The notes beneath the pieces are model-generated. The model saw nothing but the letters and a program-made list of their open reading frames with translations, was not told the DNA's origin and ran no database searches. Positions 1 through 4,928 of a stretch of DNA of 8,615 nucleotides are shown piece by piece. Made by a program: the position numbers and the translations under genes. The DNA is from Butyrivibrio sp. (lineage in GTDB: Bacteria; Bacillota; Clostridia; Lachnospirales; Lachnospiraceae). Location: assembly GCA_024688095.1 (NCBI GenBank), contig JAILEJ010000301.1, forward strand, positions 1 through 8,615, written 5' to 3'. How positions within the stretch are numbered: position 1 is the first letter of the stretch; every line of letters begins with the position of its first letter.

Positions 1-653
1 AATGTCCAGGCAAATAAATCTGCCGTTTCAAGATATATTTTAGCTCTATATAATTCATTTCCAATAGTTCCAAGCGGCTGGCCAATTACTTCTGCTGCAA
101 CACCGCTTTTCCAGGCAAGTCCAACCGCCAGACTAAAGCCACTGACCAGATAATAATACATCTCAGGAAAAAATATATATTTTATCTGATTAAAAAGGCT
201 CATATTATACACATCTGCCATTTCAAGAAGCTTTTTATCCACATCATAAAGTCCTTCTAATGTATTAAGATACATTATCGGAAATACAACCAGCATACTT
301 ATTATCACTGATAAATTTGTATTGCCCATCCATATAAGTACAATAATAACAAAACTCGCAACAGGTATAGCCTTCATAACAGTAATAAACGGAGACATAA
401 AATCTTTGATAATGGCTACCTTATAAGACAATACTGCAATAAGTATCCCTGCCGCTGTTCCAAGCGTAAGTCCGTAGATAATACGCAAACCGGTCGATAT
501 AACAGACCCCCAAAAATCAGCTGTAAAAATCATTGTGCCAAGACTTTTGAAGGTTTCAATTGGACCTGCTATCAATATTTGATTATGAATAAGTAGTGCC
601 AATAGCTGCCATATCAGCAGCCACAGCACAACTATAATTATTTTTTTCTTCAT
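1..653 (-). CDS. ABC transporter permease, TauC/SsuC-like (C-terminus cut by window edge)
   Basis: Inner-membrane permease of a nitrate/sulfonate/taurine-type (COG0600-like) ABC importer; with the lipoprotein upstream it would carry a small solute into the cell. 217 residues are visible and perhaps 30 are missing, since the family is about 250 long. Hydrophobic segments lie near residues 5-22, 57-78, 97-109, 113-129 and 168-190. The cytoplasmic EAA loop, which docks the ATPase, is recognisable around residues 144-164 (E144-x-A146 ... S152 ... FFP161-163), but N150 stands where the family usually has glycine. The ATG at 653 is the only usual start codon in frame after the lipoprotein stop. An AGGTGG lies at 676-681, too far upstream (22 nt) for a normal ribosome site, so translation may be coupled. 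The gap to the lipoprotein gene is 31 nt, consistent with an operon. No ATPase gene is in the window; it may lie beyond the left edge. The substrate cannot be told. Confidence 0.88.
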   Translation of the reverse strand, partial: MKKKIIIVVLWLLIWQLLALLIHNQILIAGPIETFKSLGTMIFTADFWGSVISTGLRIIYGLTLGTAAGILIAVLSYKVAIIKDFMSPFITVMKAIPVASFVIIVLIWMGNTNLSVIISMLVVFPIMYLNTLEGLYDVDKKLLEMADVYNMSLFNQIKYIFFPEMYYYLVSGFSLAVGLAWKSGVAAEVIGQPLGTIGNELYRAKIYLETADLFAWT

Positions 654-684
654 ATTATTATGTAATAAAATGTTTCCACCTAAA

Positions 685-1905
685 TTACTGCGCAATATAA
701 TAAAAAGAATCTTCTGGAACACTGCCTCCTACAGAAGCTGGATCCTGTTCATATAAAACATTTAAATATCCGGAAAGAGATGTTTTCATCTCATCTCCAG
801 TAATGCATACAATATTGCAGTATGGAAGTGCCTTTACTGCAACAGGCGCTTTTTCAATTATTCCATACTTTGCAACAAGTTCAGCTGTAGCTTCAATATC
901 CTCTGTTGCCTTTGAAACGCTTTCCTGATGCTCTTCTATAAACATATCGACAAGGTCCTCGTTTTCTTCAAGAAAACTATTGGAAACAACGGTTACTCCT
1001 GTAAGAAGCTGAGAATCATCAGAAACTGCTGCCCATTCATCTGTAAGTGAAAAAGCTGTACTTAAAGCTTCATTTTGTGCTTCAGCTACAGTTACAAAAG
1101 GCTGTGGAAGAATAGCTATCTGAGATGAATCTTCAGATAAAAGCGCTGCTATTTCAGTTGCTTCTGATTTAAATTCAACATTGCAATCCGTAACTTCATT
1201 TTTTTCAAGAAGATAATTTAACGCATACTCTGGTGTTGCACCCTGTCCTGTTGATAAAACAGTTTTTCCTGAAAGATCTTTTACCGATGTAATAGTATCA
1301 TCACCCGTTACACAATAAAGAACTCCAAGTGTATTAATATCAATTACTGAAACACCGCCTTCAACTTTATTGTTCATCACACTCGCCATATTAGCCGGAA
1401 CAAGTGCTATGTCCAGCTGTCCGCTAACCATAGATGCCATAATATCAGCCGGCTGAGCCTCCATGGTAAAAGTATAGGTTCCTTCTGAAGTCCCCTCTTC
1501 AGCTTCACTCATCAGATTAACAAGTCCCATTGTTGTAGGTCCTTTTAAAGCGCCTACCCTTATTTCCCCATCCGATATAACCATATCTTCTGAAGCCCCT
1601 GTTTCTGCATCATCACTTGAAGCAACTTCCTCAGAGGATTCTTCCTGTGTTGCTTCCGATGCAGCATCCTTTGCCTCTTCCTGTGAAGTTTCCGATGCAG
1701 CATCCTTTGCCTCTTCCTGTGAAGTTTCCGTTGCAGAATCCTCTGCCTCTTCCTGTGAAGTTTCCGTCGCAGAATCCTCTGCTGCTTCAGAAACTTCTGT
1801 ATTATCCTCTTGTGACTGAACACTTTCGCTACTATTTCCACATCCTGTTATTAGTGATACAGAAATTGCAGCAACTGTAAAAATAGATAAAAATTTTCTC
1901 CTCAT
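685..1905 (-). CDS. ABC transporter substrate-binding lipoprotein, TauA/SsuA (NitT/TauT) type, with acidic repeat linker
   Basis: Extracellular solute-binding lipoprotein that would deliver substrate to the permease encoded next to it. I chose the ATG at 1905 because AAGAAG lies 8 nt upstream and the product begins MRRKFLSIF, a normal lipoprotein signal; an in-frame ATG at 1923 has no ribosome site and would add six residues. The lipobox ITGC puts the lipid-bearing cysteine at residue 22. Next comes a roughly 80-residue acidic Ser/Glu/Thr linker with four 12-residue repeats (about residues 42-89). The binding domain starts near GEIRVGALKGPTT and shows features of the NMT1/TauA fold: a PADIMASMVSGQLDIALVP segment and a SVKDLSGKTV segment ahead of a GQGATPEYALNYLL helix. 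The family usually has about 330 residues; the excess is the linker. The gene sits 63 nt after ddh and 31 nt before the permease. The ligand is unknown. Confidence 0.9.
   Translation of the reverse strand: MRRKFLSIFTVAAISVSLITGCGNSSESVQSQEDNTEVSEAAEDSATETSQEEAEDSATETSQEEAKDAASETSQEEAKDAASEATQEESSEEVASSDDAETGASEDMVISDGEIRVGALKGPTTMGLVNLMSEAEEGTSEGTYTFTMEAQPADIMASMVSGQLDIALVPANMASVMNNKVEGGVSVIDINTLGVLYCVTGDDTITSVKDLSGKTVLSTGQGATPEYALNYLLEKNEVTDCNVEFKSEATEIAALLSEDSSQIAILPQPFVTVAEAQNEALSTAFSLTDEWAAVSDDSQLLTGVTVVSNSFLEENEDLVDMFIEEHQESVSKATEDIEATAELVAKYGIIEKAPVAVKALPYCNIVCITGDEMKTSLSGYLNVLYEQDPASVGGSVPEDSFYYIAQ
1639..1782 (-). repeat. Four in-frame 36-bp tandem repeats in lipoprotein linker
   Basis: Four contiguous 36-bp units encode AEDSATETSQEE, AEDSATETSQEE, AKDAASETSQEE and AKDAASEATQEE. 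The first two copies encode identical residues and the DNA differs at only a few positions. The unit is a multiple of three, so gain or loss of a copy would change linker length without breaking the frame. The repeats lie between the lipid anchor and the solute-binding domain and probably act as a flexible acidic spacer. Confidence 0.95.
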
Positions 1906-1968
1906 GACATTTTCTTCTTTCATTTATATTTAAAAACCAGCATCATCAACATCGAGTCCAAATATTAA

Positions 1969-2952
1969 TTAAAGAAGATGACTTCTAAGTTCCTCATCAC
2001 TCTTTGCGCTTAAATACTTTGGAGCAATATCAAAAATACTCATTGCACCAGTTTTACCTTCTTTTGAGAGTCTGTATGCAGCACGTGCATAAGCAACCAA
2101 AACAGATCCTGTAAATTCAGGGTTAGAATCAAGCTTCAGGTTATATTCAATAATATGCTTATTCTCTTTTTCCCATCCTGTTACACCACTTCTGATAACG
2201 AATCCACCATGTGGAAGGCCGCTATGATCTCGCTTAAGCTCTTCTTCTGAAATAAAATGAACAGTGGTATCATAATCAGCAAAATAGTTAGGCATAGTTT
2301 TAATCTGTTCCTCAATATATGCCTTATCTGCTCCATCTTCAGCTACTACAAAACATTCTCTTGTATGCATCTGTCTTGCTGTAAAGTCTTCTTTTTCACC
2401 TTTTCTAACCTTATTAACAGTTTCATCTACAGGAATAGTATACTGTCTTGCATCCTTAACACCCTTAATTCTACGGATTGCATCTGAATGTCCCTGGCTT
2501 ACACCCTTTCCCCAGAATGTATAATGCTTTCCTTCAGGAAGAACTGCATCTGATACCATACGAAGAAGTGAAAACATACCTGGATCCCATCCAATTGAAA
2601 TAATGCCTACCTTACCACCTTTCTTTGCTGACGCATCAACATTCGCGAAGTGTTCCGGTATTCTTGCATGTGTATCAAAACTGTCAACAACATTAAAATA
2701 CTCTGCATATTTTGGAGTCTGTTCTGGAAGATCTGTAGCACTTCCACCACCAAGTACAAGTACATCTATCTTATCTTTCCAGTCCAAAAGTTCAGAAATA
2801 TTACAAACCTTCGCATTTTCATCTTTAACTGTTAATGTCTTTGGATCTCTTCTTGAAAAAACAGCAACAAGCTCCATATCTGGATTCTGCTGGATTGCGC
2901 TTTCTACACCCTTTGCAAGATTTCCATATCCTAAAATTCCTACTCTAATCAT
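1969..2952 (-). CDS. ddh: meso-diaminopimelate D-dehydrogenase
   Basis: NADP-dependent cytoplasmic enzyme (EC 1.4.1.16) that reductively aminates tetrahydrodipicolinate to meso-diaminopimelate in one step, supplying peptidoglycan and lysine and bypassing the succinylase/acetylase routes. The 327 residues match the family length (about 320-330). The Rossmann motif is G8-Y-G10-N-L-A; SRR at 33-35 suits binding of the NADP 2'-phosphate. Family signatures as I recall them from the corynebacterial enzyme are present: GSATDLPEQTPK (70-81), WDPGMFS (122-128), WGKGVSQGHSDA (147-158), LPHGG (246-250) and LKLDSNPEFT (272-281). The ATG at 2952 has AAGGAGG six nt upstream. A consensus SigA promoter lies about 70 nt upstream. 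There is no visible terminator before the lipoprotein gene 63 nt downstream, so the ABC genes are probably read from the same promoter. Identification is firm. Confidence 0.96.
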   Translation of the reverse strand: MIRVGILGYGNLAKGVESAIQQNPDMELVAVFSRRDPKTLTVKDENAKVCNISELLDWKDKIDVLVLGGGSATDLPEQTPKYAEYFNVVDSFDTHARIPEHFANVDASAKKGGKVGIISIGWDPGMFSLLRMVSDAVLPEGKHYTFWGKGVSQGHSDAIRRIKGVKDARQYTIPVDETVNKVRKGEKEDFTARQMHTRECFVVAEDGADKAYIEEQIKTMPNYFADYDTTVHFISEEELKRDHSGLPHGGFVIRSGVTGWEKENKHIIEYNLKLDSNPEFTGSVLVAYARAAYRLSKEGKTGAMSIFDIAPKYLSAKSDEELRSHLL

Positions 2953-2992
2953 TTTGTGCCTCCTTATTTTTTGTTTTATGAATTTATTTCCT

Positions 2993-3022
2993 AAAAGTCT
3001 GATAATTTTTTATCATACTTTT
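2993..3022. promoter_or_regulatory. Palindrome over the ddh transcription start (possible operator)
   Basis: Two 13-nt arms, AAAAGTCTGATAA (2993-3005) and TTATCATACTTTT (3010-3022), are inverted with one mismatch around a TTTT centre. The site begins just downstream of the ddh -10 box and covers the predicted start point, a typical repressor position. The single mismatch is not a wobble pair on either strand, so a DNA site is slightly favoured over an RNA hairpin. No known regulator motif is recognised. Confidence 0.45.
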
Positions 3023-3024
3023 TA

Positions 3025-3053
3025 ATTTTATATTGTGTATCCCTGGTAGTCAA
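3025..3053 (-). promoter_or_regulatory. SigA-type promoter of ddh
   Basis: On the minus strand, TTGACT (3048-3053) is followed by a 17-nt spacer and TAAAAT (3025-3030). The -35 matches consensus at five of six positions and the -10 at five of six. Transcription would start near 3018, giving a leader of about 65 nt before the ddh ATG. Confidence 0.75.
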
Positions 3054-3230
3054 TAAATTAAATACCGTTTTAGAAATAATTAATATATGTAATCTCTTGG
3101 GCTTTTGTAAGATATATTTATTCTGCAAAAAACTATTTCCCCAATACTACTATAGCAGATTTTATTATATTATATTTCTATAAAATATTTCTTTTATATT
3201 CAAAAAGTTATTTTTTTATTTTTGTAATTT

Positions 3231-3239
3231 TGATAAAAT
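3231..3239 (+). promoter_or_regulatory. Extended -10 promoter of ldh
   Basis: TGATAAAAT is an extended -10 element (TG, one base, TAAAAT with five of six matches). No good -35 exists 17 nt upstream, where there is only a T run; extended -10 promoters often tolerate this. Transcription would start near 3246, leaving a leader of about 36 nt. A weaker alternative is TTGTAA at 3222-3227 with TACAAA at 3246-3251. Confidence 0.45.
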
Positions 3240-3281
3240 AATTAATACAAAATCTCTTTTTTGTGGAAAGGAAGGTATATT

Positions 3282-4235
3282 ATGTCTACTGTTAATCTTA
3301 GAAAAGTTGCTATGATTGGTTGTGGTTTTGTTGGAAGTGCCTCTTCTTTTGCACTGATGCAGAGCGGTTTGTTTTCAGAAATGGTTCTGATAGATGCAGA
3401 CAAGAATAAAGCTGAAGGTGAAGCTCTCGATATAAGTCATGGACTGCCTTTCGCAAAACCAATGAAAATATATGCAGGTGATTATGATGACATCGTTGAT
3501 GCAGCTATAATCATAATTTCTGCCGGAGCAGCTCAGAAACCTGGGGAAACAAGACTGGATCTTGTTAAGAAAAATATAGGAATATTCGGTTCTATAATGC
3601 CCGAAATCAAGAAACGAAACGTGGGTGGAATTCTTCTGATAGTTGCAAACCCGGTTGACGTACTTACTACTGCAGCTCAGCGTATGTCCGGCCTCCCTGA
3701 AGGAAGAGTGTTTGGTTCAGGTACTGTTCTTGATACAGCAAGATTTAAATACCTTCTCGGTGAGCATCTTAGTGTTGACAGTCGAAGCGTTCACGCATTT
3801 ATAATTGGTGAGCATGGTGACAGTGAAATAGCTGCATGGAGTAGCGCAAATGTATCTGGTATTCCAATTAATACTTTCTGCGAAATGAGAGGCCATTATG
3901 CTCATCAGGAATCTATGGAAAAAATTGCAGATCAGGTAAAAAACAGCGCTTATGAAATAATAGAGAAAAAACACGCAACCTATTATGGAATTGCAATGTC
4001 AGTAAGAAGAATATGCGAAGCAATAATACGAGATGAAAAATCCATTCTCCCTGTATCCAGTGCCCTTCATGGAGAATTTGGAATAGATGGCATATCTTTA
4101 AGTATGCCGGCTATAGTTGGTGCTAATGGTGTAGAAAGTCTGGTTCCAATAAAACTTGACGTTTATGAAGAAGCAGCCCTCAAAAAATCAGGCGAGACAT
4201 TACAAGCTGTACTAAACGATGCAATGCCTCAGTAA
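3282..4235 (+). CDS. ldh: L-lactate dehydrogenase
   Basis: Cytoplasmic NAD-dependent enzyme (EC 1.1.1.27) that reduces pyruvate to L-lactate and regenerates NAD in fermentation. The ATG at 3282 was chosen because GGAAAGGAAGG (3265-3275) lies six nt upstream; a TTG at 3261 would place this site inside the gene. The product has 317 residues, normal for the family. Visible are G13-C-G15-F-V-G18 (NAD fold), D38 (NAD ribose), Q85 in GAAQKPGETR, R91, NPVDV (124-128), D151 and R154 (substrate), and catalytic H178 in GEHGD. Q85 at the specificity position indicates lactate rather than malate dehydrogenase, which has Arg there. Of the fructose-1,6-bisphosphate residues known from the Bacillus enzymes, His188 is present (H171) while Arg173 is a lysine (K156). 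The gene is single and divergent from ddh. Its terminator appears to lie 72 nt downstream, inside the convergent gene. Confidence 0.95.
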   Translation: MSTVNLRKVAMIGCGFVGSASSFALMQSGLFSEMVLIDADKNKAEGEALDISHGLPFAKPMKIYAGDYDDIVDAAIIIISAGAAQKPGETRLDLVKKNIGIFGSIMPEIKKRNVGGILLIVANPVDVLTTAAQRMSGLPEGRVFGSGTVLDTARFKYLLGEHLSVDSRSVHAFIIGEHGDSEIAAWSSANVSGIPINTFCEMRGHYAHQESMEKIADQVKNSAYEIIEKKHATYYGIAMSVRRICEAIIRDEKSILPVSSALHGEFGIDGISLSMPAIVGANGVESLVPIKLDVYEEAALKKSGETLQAVLNDAMPQ

Positions 4236-4262
4236 TATAAATTCATTAATTACGTTTTGTTT

Positions 4263-4460
4263 TTATTCCACAATTCGTAATGCCCAATAATTATTTTTAT
4301 AATTTATAAGGACAGGTGCTGATACAAACCTTTCATCTCCTATCATGCACCTGTCTTTTTCTTTATCTAATGTAAACTTCCTGTTCTCAGGATCATTTTC
4401 ATTTATAAATTTAAGTGCTTCTTCTACTGTTTCCTCGCCTTTACATAAATGTATATTCAT
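4263..4460 (-). CDS. Small hypothetical protein, 65 residues
   Basis: No family recognised. The product starts MNIHLCKGEETVEEAL and ends YWALRIVE: a charged, probably soluble protein without signal peptide or membrane segment. A likely helix (about residues 10-20) precedes a lysine/glutamate-rich middle (25-42) and a possible beta-rich end with V, I, Y and W residues (44-65). I chose the ATG at 4460 because AAGGGG lies about seven nt upstream and a near-perfect extended -10 promoter lies at 4495-4503, which excludes the longer reading from 4526. The gene is monocistronic and convergent with ldh, the two stop codons being 27 nt apart. The ldh terminator hairpin occupies its codons for DRC and APV. 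It could be a regulatory or stress protein, but nothing in the sequence decides this. Start signals and codon content favour a real gene. Confidence 0.7.
   Translation of the reverse strand: MNIHLCKGEETVEEALKFINENDPENRKFTLDKEKDRCMIGDERFVSAPVLINYKNNYWALRIVE
4308..4360 (+). terminator. Rho-independent terminator of ldh, inside the convergent small gene
   Basis: Perfect arms GACAGGTGC (4311-4319) and GCACCTGTC (4347-4355) extend outward by a G-U and two A-U pairs. They extend inward, across a one-base bulge, by TGATA (4320-4324) with TATCA (4341-4345). A T run (4356-4360, then CTTT) follows on the plus strand. The G-U pair becomes an A-C mismatch on the minus strand, so the hairpin is built for rightward transcripts, i.e. 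ldh. The loop is about 16 nt. Confidence 0.7.
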
Positions 4461-4494
4461 ATCATTCCCCTTTTCATTTTCAAATACGATTTTT

Positions 4495-4503
4495 ATTATA
4501 ACA
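4495..4503 (-). promoter_or_regulatory. Extended -10 promoter of the 65-residue gene
   Basis: The minus strand reads TGTTATAAT, a perfect TATAAT (4495-4500) with the extended TG. No matching -35 is seen. The start would be near 4488, leaving a leader of about 27 nt that contains the AAGGGG ribosome site. It sits directly downstream of a leftward terminator. Confidence 0.6.
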
Positions 4504-4510
4504 TTCCTAT

Positions 4511-4543
4511 GAAAAAAGAGCATCACACATATGTGTAATGCCC
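4511..4543 (-). terminator. Strong leftward Rho-independent terminator
   Basis: The minus strand forms a stem of up to 13 bp from GGGCATTACACAT (4531-4543) and ATGTGTGATGCTC (4518-4530), followed by TTTTTT (4512-4517). Two stem positions are G-U pairs in the leftward RNA but A-C mismatches in the rightward RNA, so it serves a gene to its right on the minus strand. The only candidate there is the 29-codon ORF at 4635-4724. Confidence 0.75.
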
Positions 4544-4580
4544 TTAAATTTTATCTGTGTAATTATTCGTTTTTTCTTTT

Positions 4581-4600
4581 AAAAATGTAGCTGCCGCTAC
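4581..4600 (-). terminator. Weak leftward terminator-like hairpin after the 29-codon ORF
   Basis: GTAGC (4587-4591) and GCTAC (4596-4600) pair around a four-base loop. In the leftward RNA the stem is followed by ATTTTT (4581-4586). It lies 34 nt after the stop of the 29-codon ORF. The stem is short; the stronger hairpin at 4511-4543 may back it up. Confidence 0.4.
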
Positions 4601-4634
4601 TTATATCTGGTTTAATCCATTGTTTTTTATATTA

Positions 4635-4724
4635 TTAGTAGAAACGATATCCCTGTGACTTTGCCATAAGATCTACATATTCTGACCATGCTTCTACAAA
4701 AAAGTTCTTAATATTCTTAAACAT
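4635..4724 (-). CDS. Putative small protein of 29 residues, amphipathic
   Basis: Not recognised from any family. The ORF runs from ATG at 4724 to TAA and encodes a peptide beginning MFKNIKNFFVEAWSEY and ending SQGYRFY. An ideal ribosome site, AAAGGAG (4732-4738), lies seven nt upstream, better than that of several long genes here. Spacing of F2, I5, F9, A12/W13, Y16/V17 and M20 fits one amphipathic helix, with a short aromatic tail; there is no signal peptide and no cysteine. The ORF sits in a 468-nt gap, divergent from the AraC regulator, with a purine-rich leader holding a small stem-loop (4749-4767) and two leftward terminators downstream. This arrangement suggests a dedicated transcription unit. 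It could be a membrane-surface regulator, a peptide signal, or a leader peptide of a regulatory RNA. The evidence is its signals only, not homology. Confidence 0.6.
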   Translation of the reverse strand: MFKNIKNFFVEAWSEYVDLMAKSQGYRFY

Positions 4725-4748
4725 ATTTTTTCTCCTTTCAAACTCTGA

Positions 4749-4767
4749 ATCCGACTTACTTTCGGAT
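4749..4767 (-). promoter_or_regulatory. Stem-loop in the leader of the 29-codon ORF
   Basis: ATCCGA (4749-4754) and TCGGAT (4762-4767) pair around a seven-base loop. It lies 10 nt upstream of the AAAGGAG ribosome site within a purine-rich leader. It is too short to be a riboswitch; it may affect stability or ribosome access, or be chance. Confidence 0.35.
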
Positions 4768-4811
4768 ATTTCTTTCTTCTTTTTCTTTACAATTGCATTC
4801 TATCTCGCATT

Positions 4812-4830
4812 AGTATAAAATACTTGTCAA
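4812..4830 (-). promoter_or_regulatory. Likely -35 box and palindrome upstream of the 29-codon ORF
   Basis: The minus strand carries a perfect TTGACA (4825-4830), but no good -10 lies at 16-18 nt; the nearest, TAGAAT (4797-4802), is 22 nt away. Directly downstream of the -35 is a palindrome, AGTAT-AAA-ATACT (4812-4824). Suboptimal spacing plus a palindrome suggests regulated initiation, perhaps by the divergent AraC protein. Exact start unknown. Confidence 0.4.
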
Positions 4831-4860
4831 AAGATGATTAATAGTAGCCAAAATTTGCTT

Positions 4861-4866
4861 TATAAT
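4861..4866 (+). promoter_or_regulatory. -10 box of the AraC-family gene
   Basis: A perfect TATAAT lies 62 nt before the chosen start codon. No convincing -35 is present 17 nt upstream (TTAATA at 4838-4843), so an activator may be needed or the promoter is weak. It is divergent from, and about 30 nt away from, the -35 of the 29-codon ORF. Confidence 0.45.
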
Positions 4867-4928
4867 TTTTTTATTTTTTTATTGCATTGTACTATCACCT
4901 GTTTTTATGCGAGTTCTGGAGTTTTTTG

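Larger units (their letters stand above)
2953..3281. other. Divergent intergenic control region between ddh and ldh
   Basis: A very AT-rich stretch of 329 bases with no credible ORF. It holds the leftward ddh promoter and an overlapping palindrome in its left third and the rightward ldh promoter at its right end. The middle (about 3055-3220) consists of A/T runs in which I see no clear operator, riboswitch or RNA gene. Confidence 0.7.

Noticed and set aside
650..679. Tiny GTG-started ORF ending in TGA overlapping the permease ATG, as a coupling leader
   Set aside because: The AGGTGG overlaps the GTG itself and no ribosome site lies before it; probably chance.
1639..1782. 36-bp repeats considered as a CRISPR array
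   Set aside because: The copies are contiguous without spacers, lie in frame inside a lipoprotein gene and encode an acidic linker.
1560..1880. Open frames on both strands over the lipoprotein linker (Arg/His-rich and Leu/Pro-rich products)
   Set aside because: They are by-products of the repetitive coding DNA; compositions are extreme and there are no start signals.
2953..3024. Lysine riboswitch or T-box upstream of ddh
   Set aside because: The leader is only about 65 nt, AT-rich, and has no multi-stem structure or conserved core.
2257..3025. Rightward ORFs antisense to ddh
   Set aside because: They are shadows of ddh coding bias without ribosome sites or plausible proteins.
3282..4235. 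Malate dehydrogenase instead of lactate dehydrogenase
   Set aside because: Gln85 occupies the substrate-specificity position, where malate dehydrogenases carry Arg.
4251..4281. ATTACG...CGTAAT inverted repeat as the ldh terminator
   Set aside because: Six pairs, a 19-nt loop and no T run; the hairpin at 4308-4360 is far better.
4887..4928. Longer AraC start at TTG 4887
   Set aside because: No ribosome site precedes it and it would bury the TGGAG that fits the ATG at 4929.
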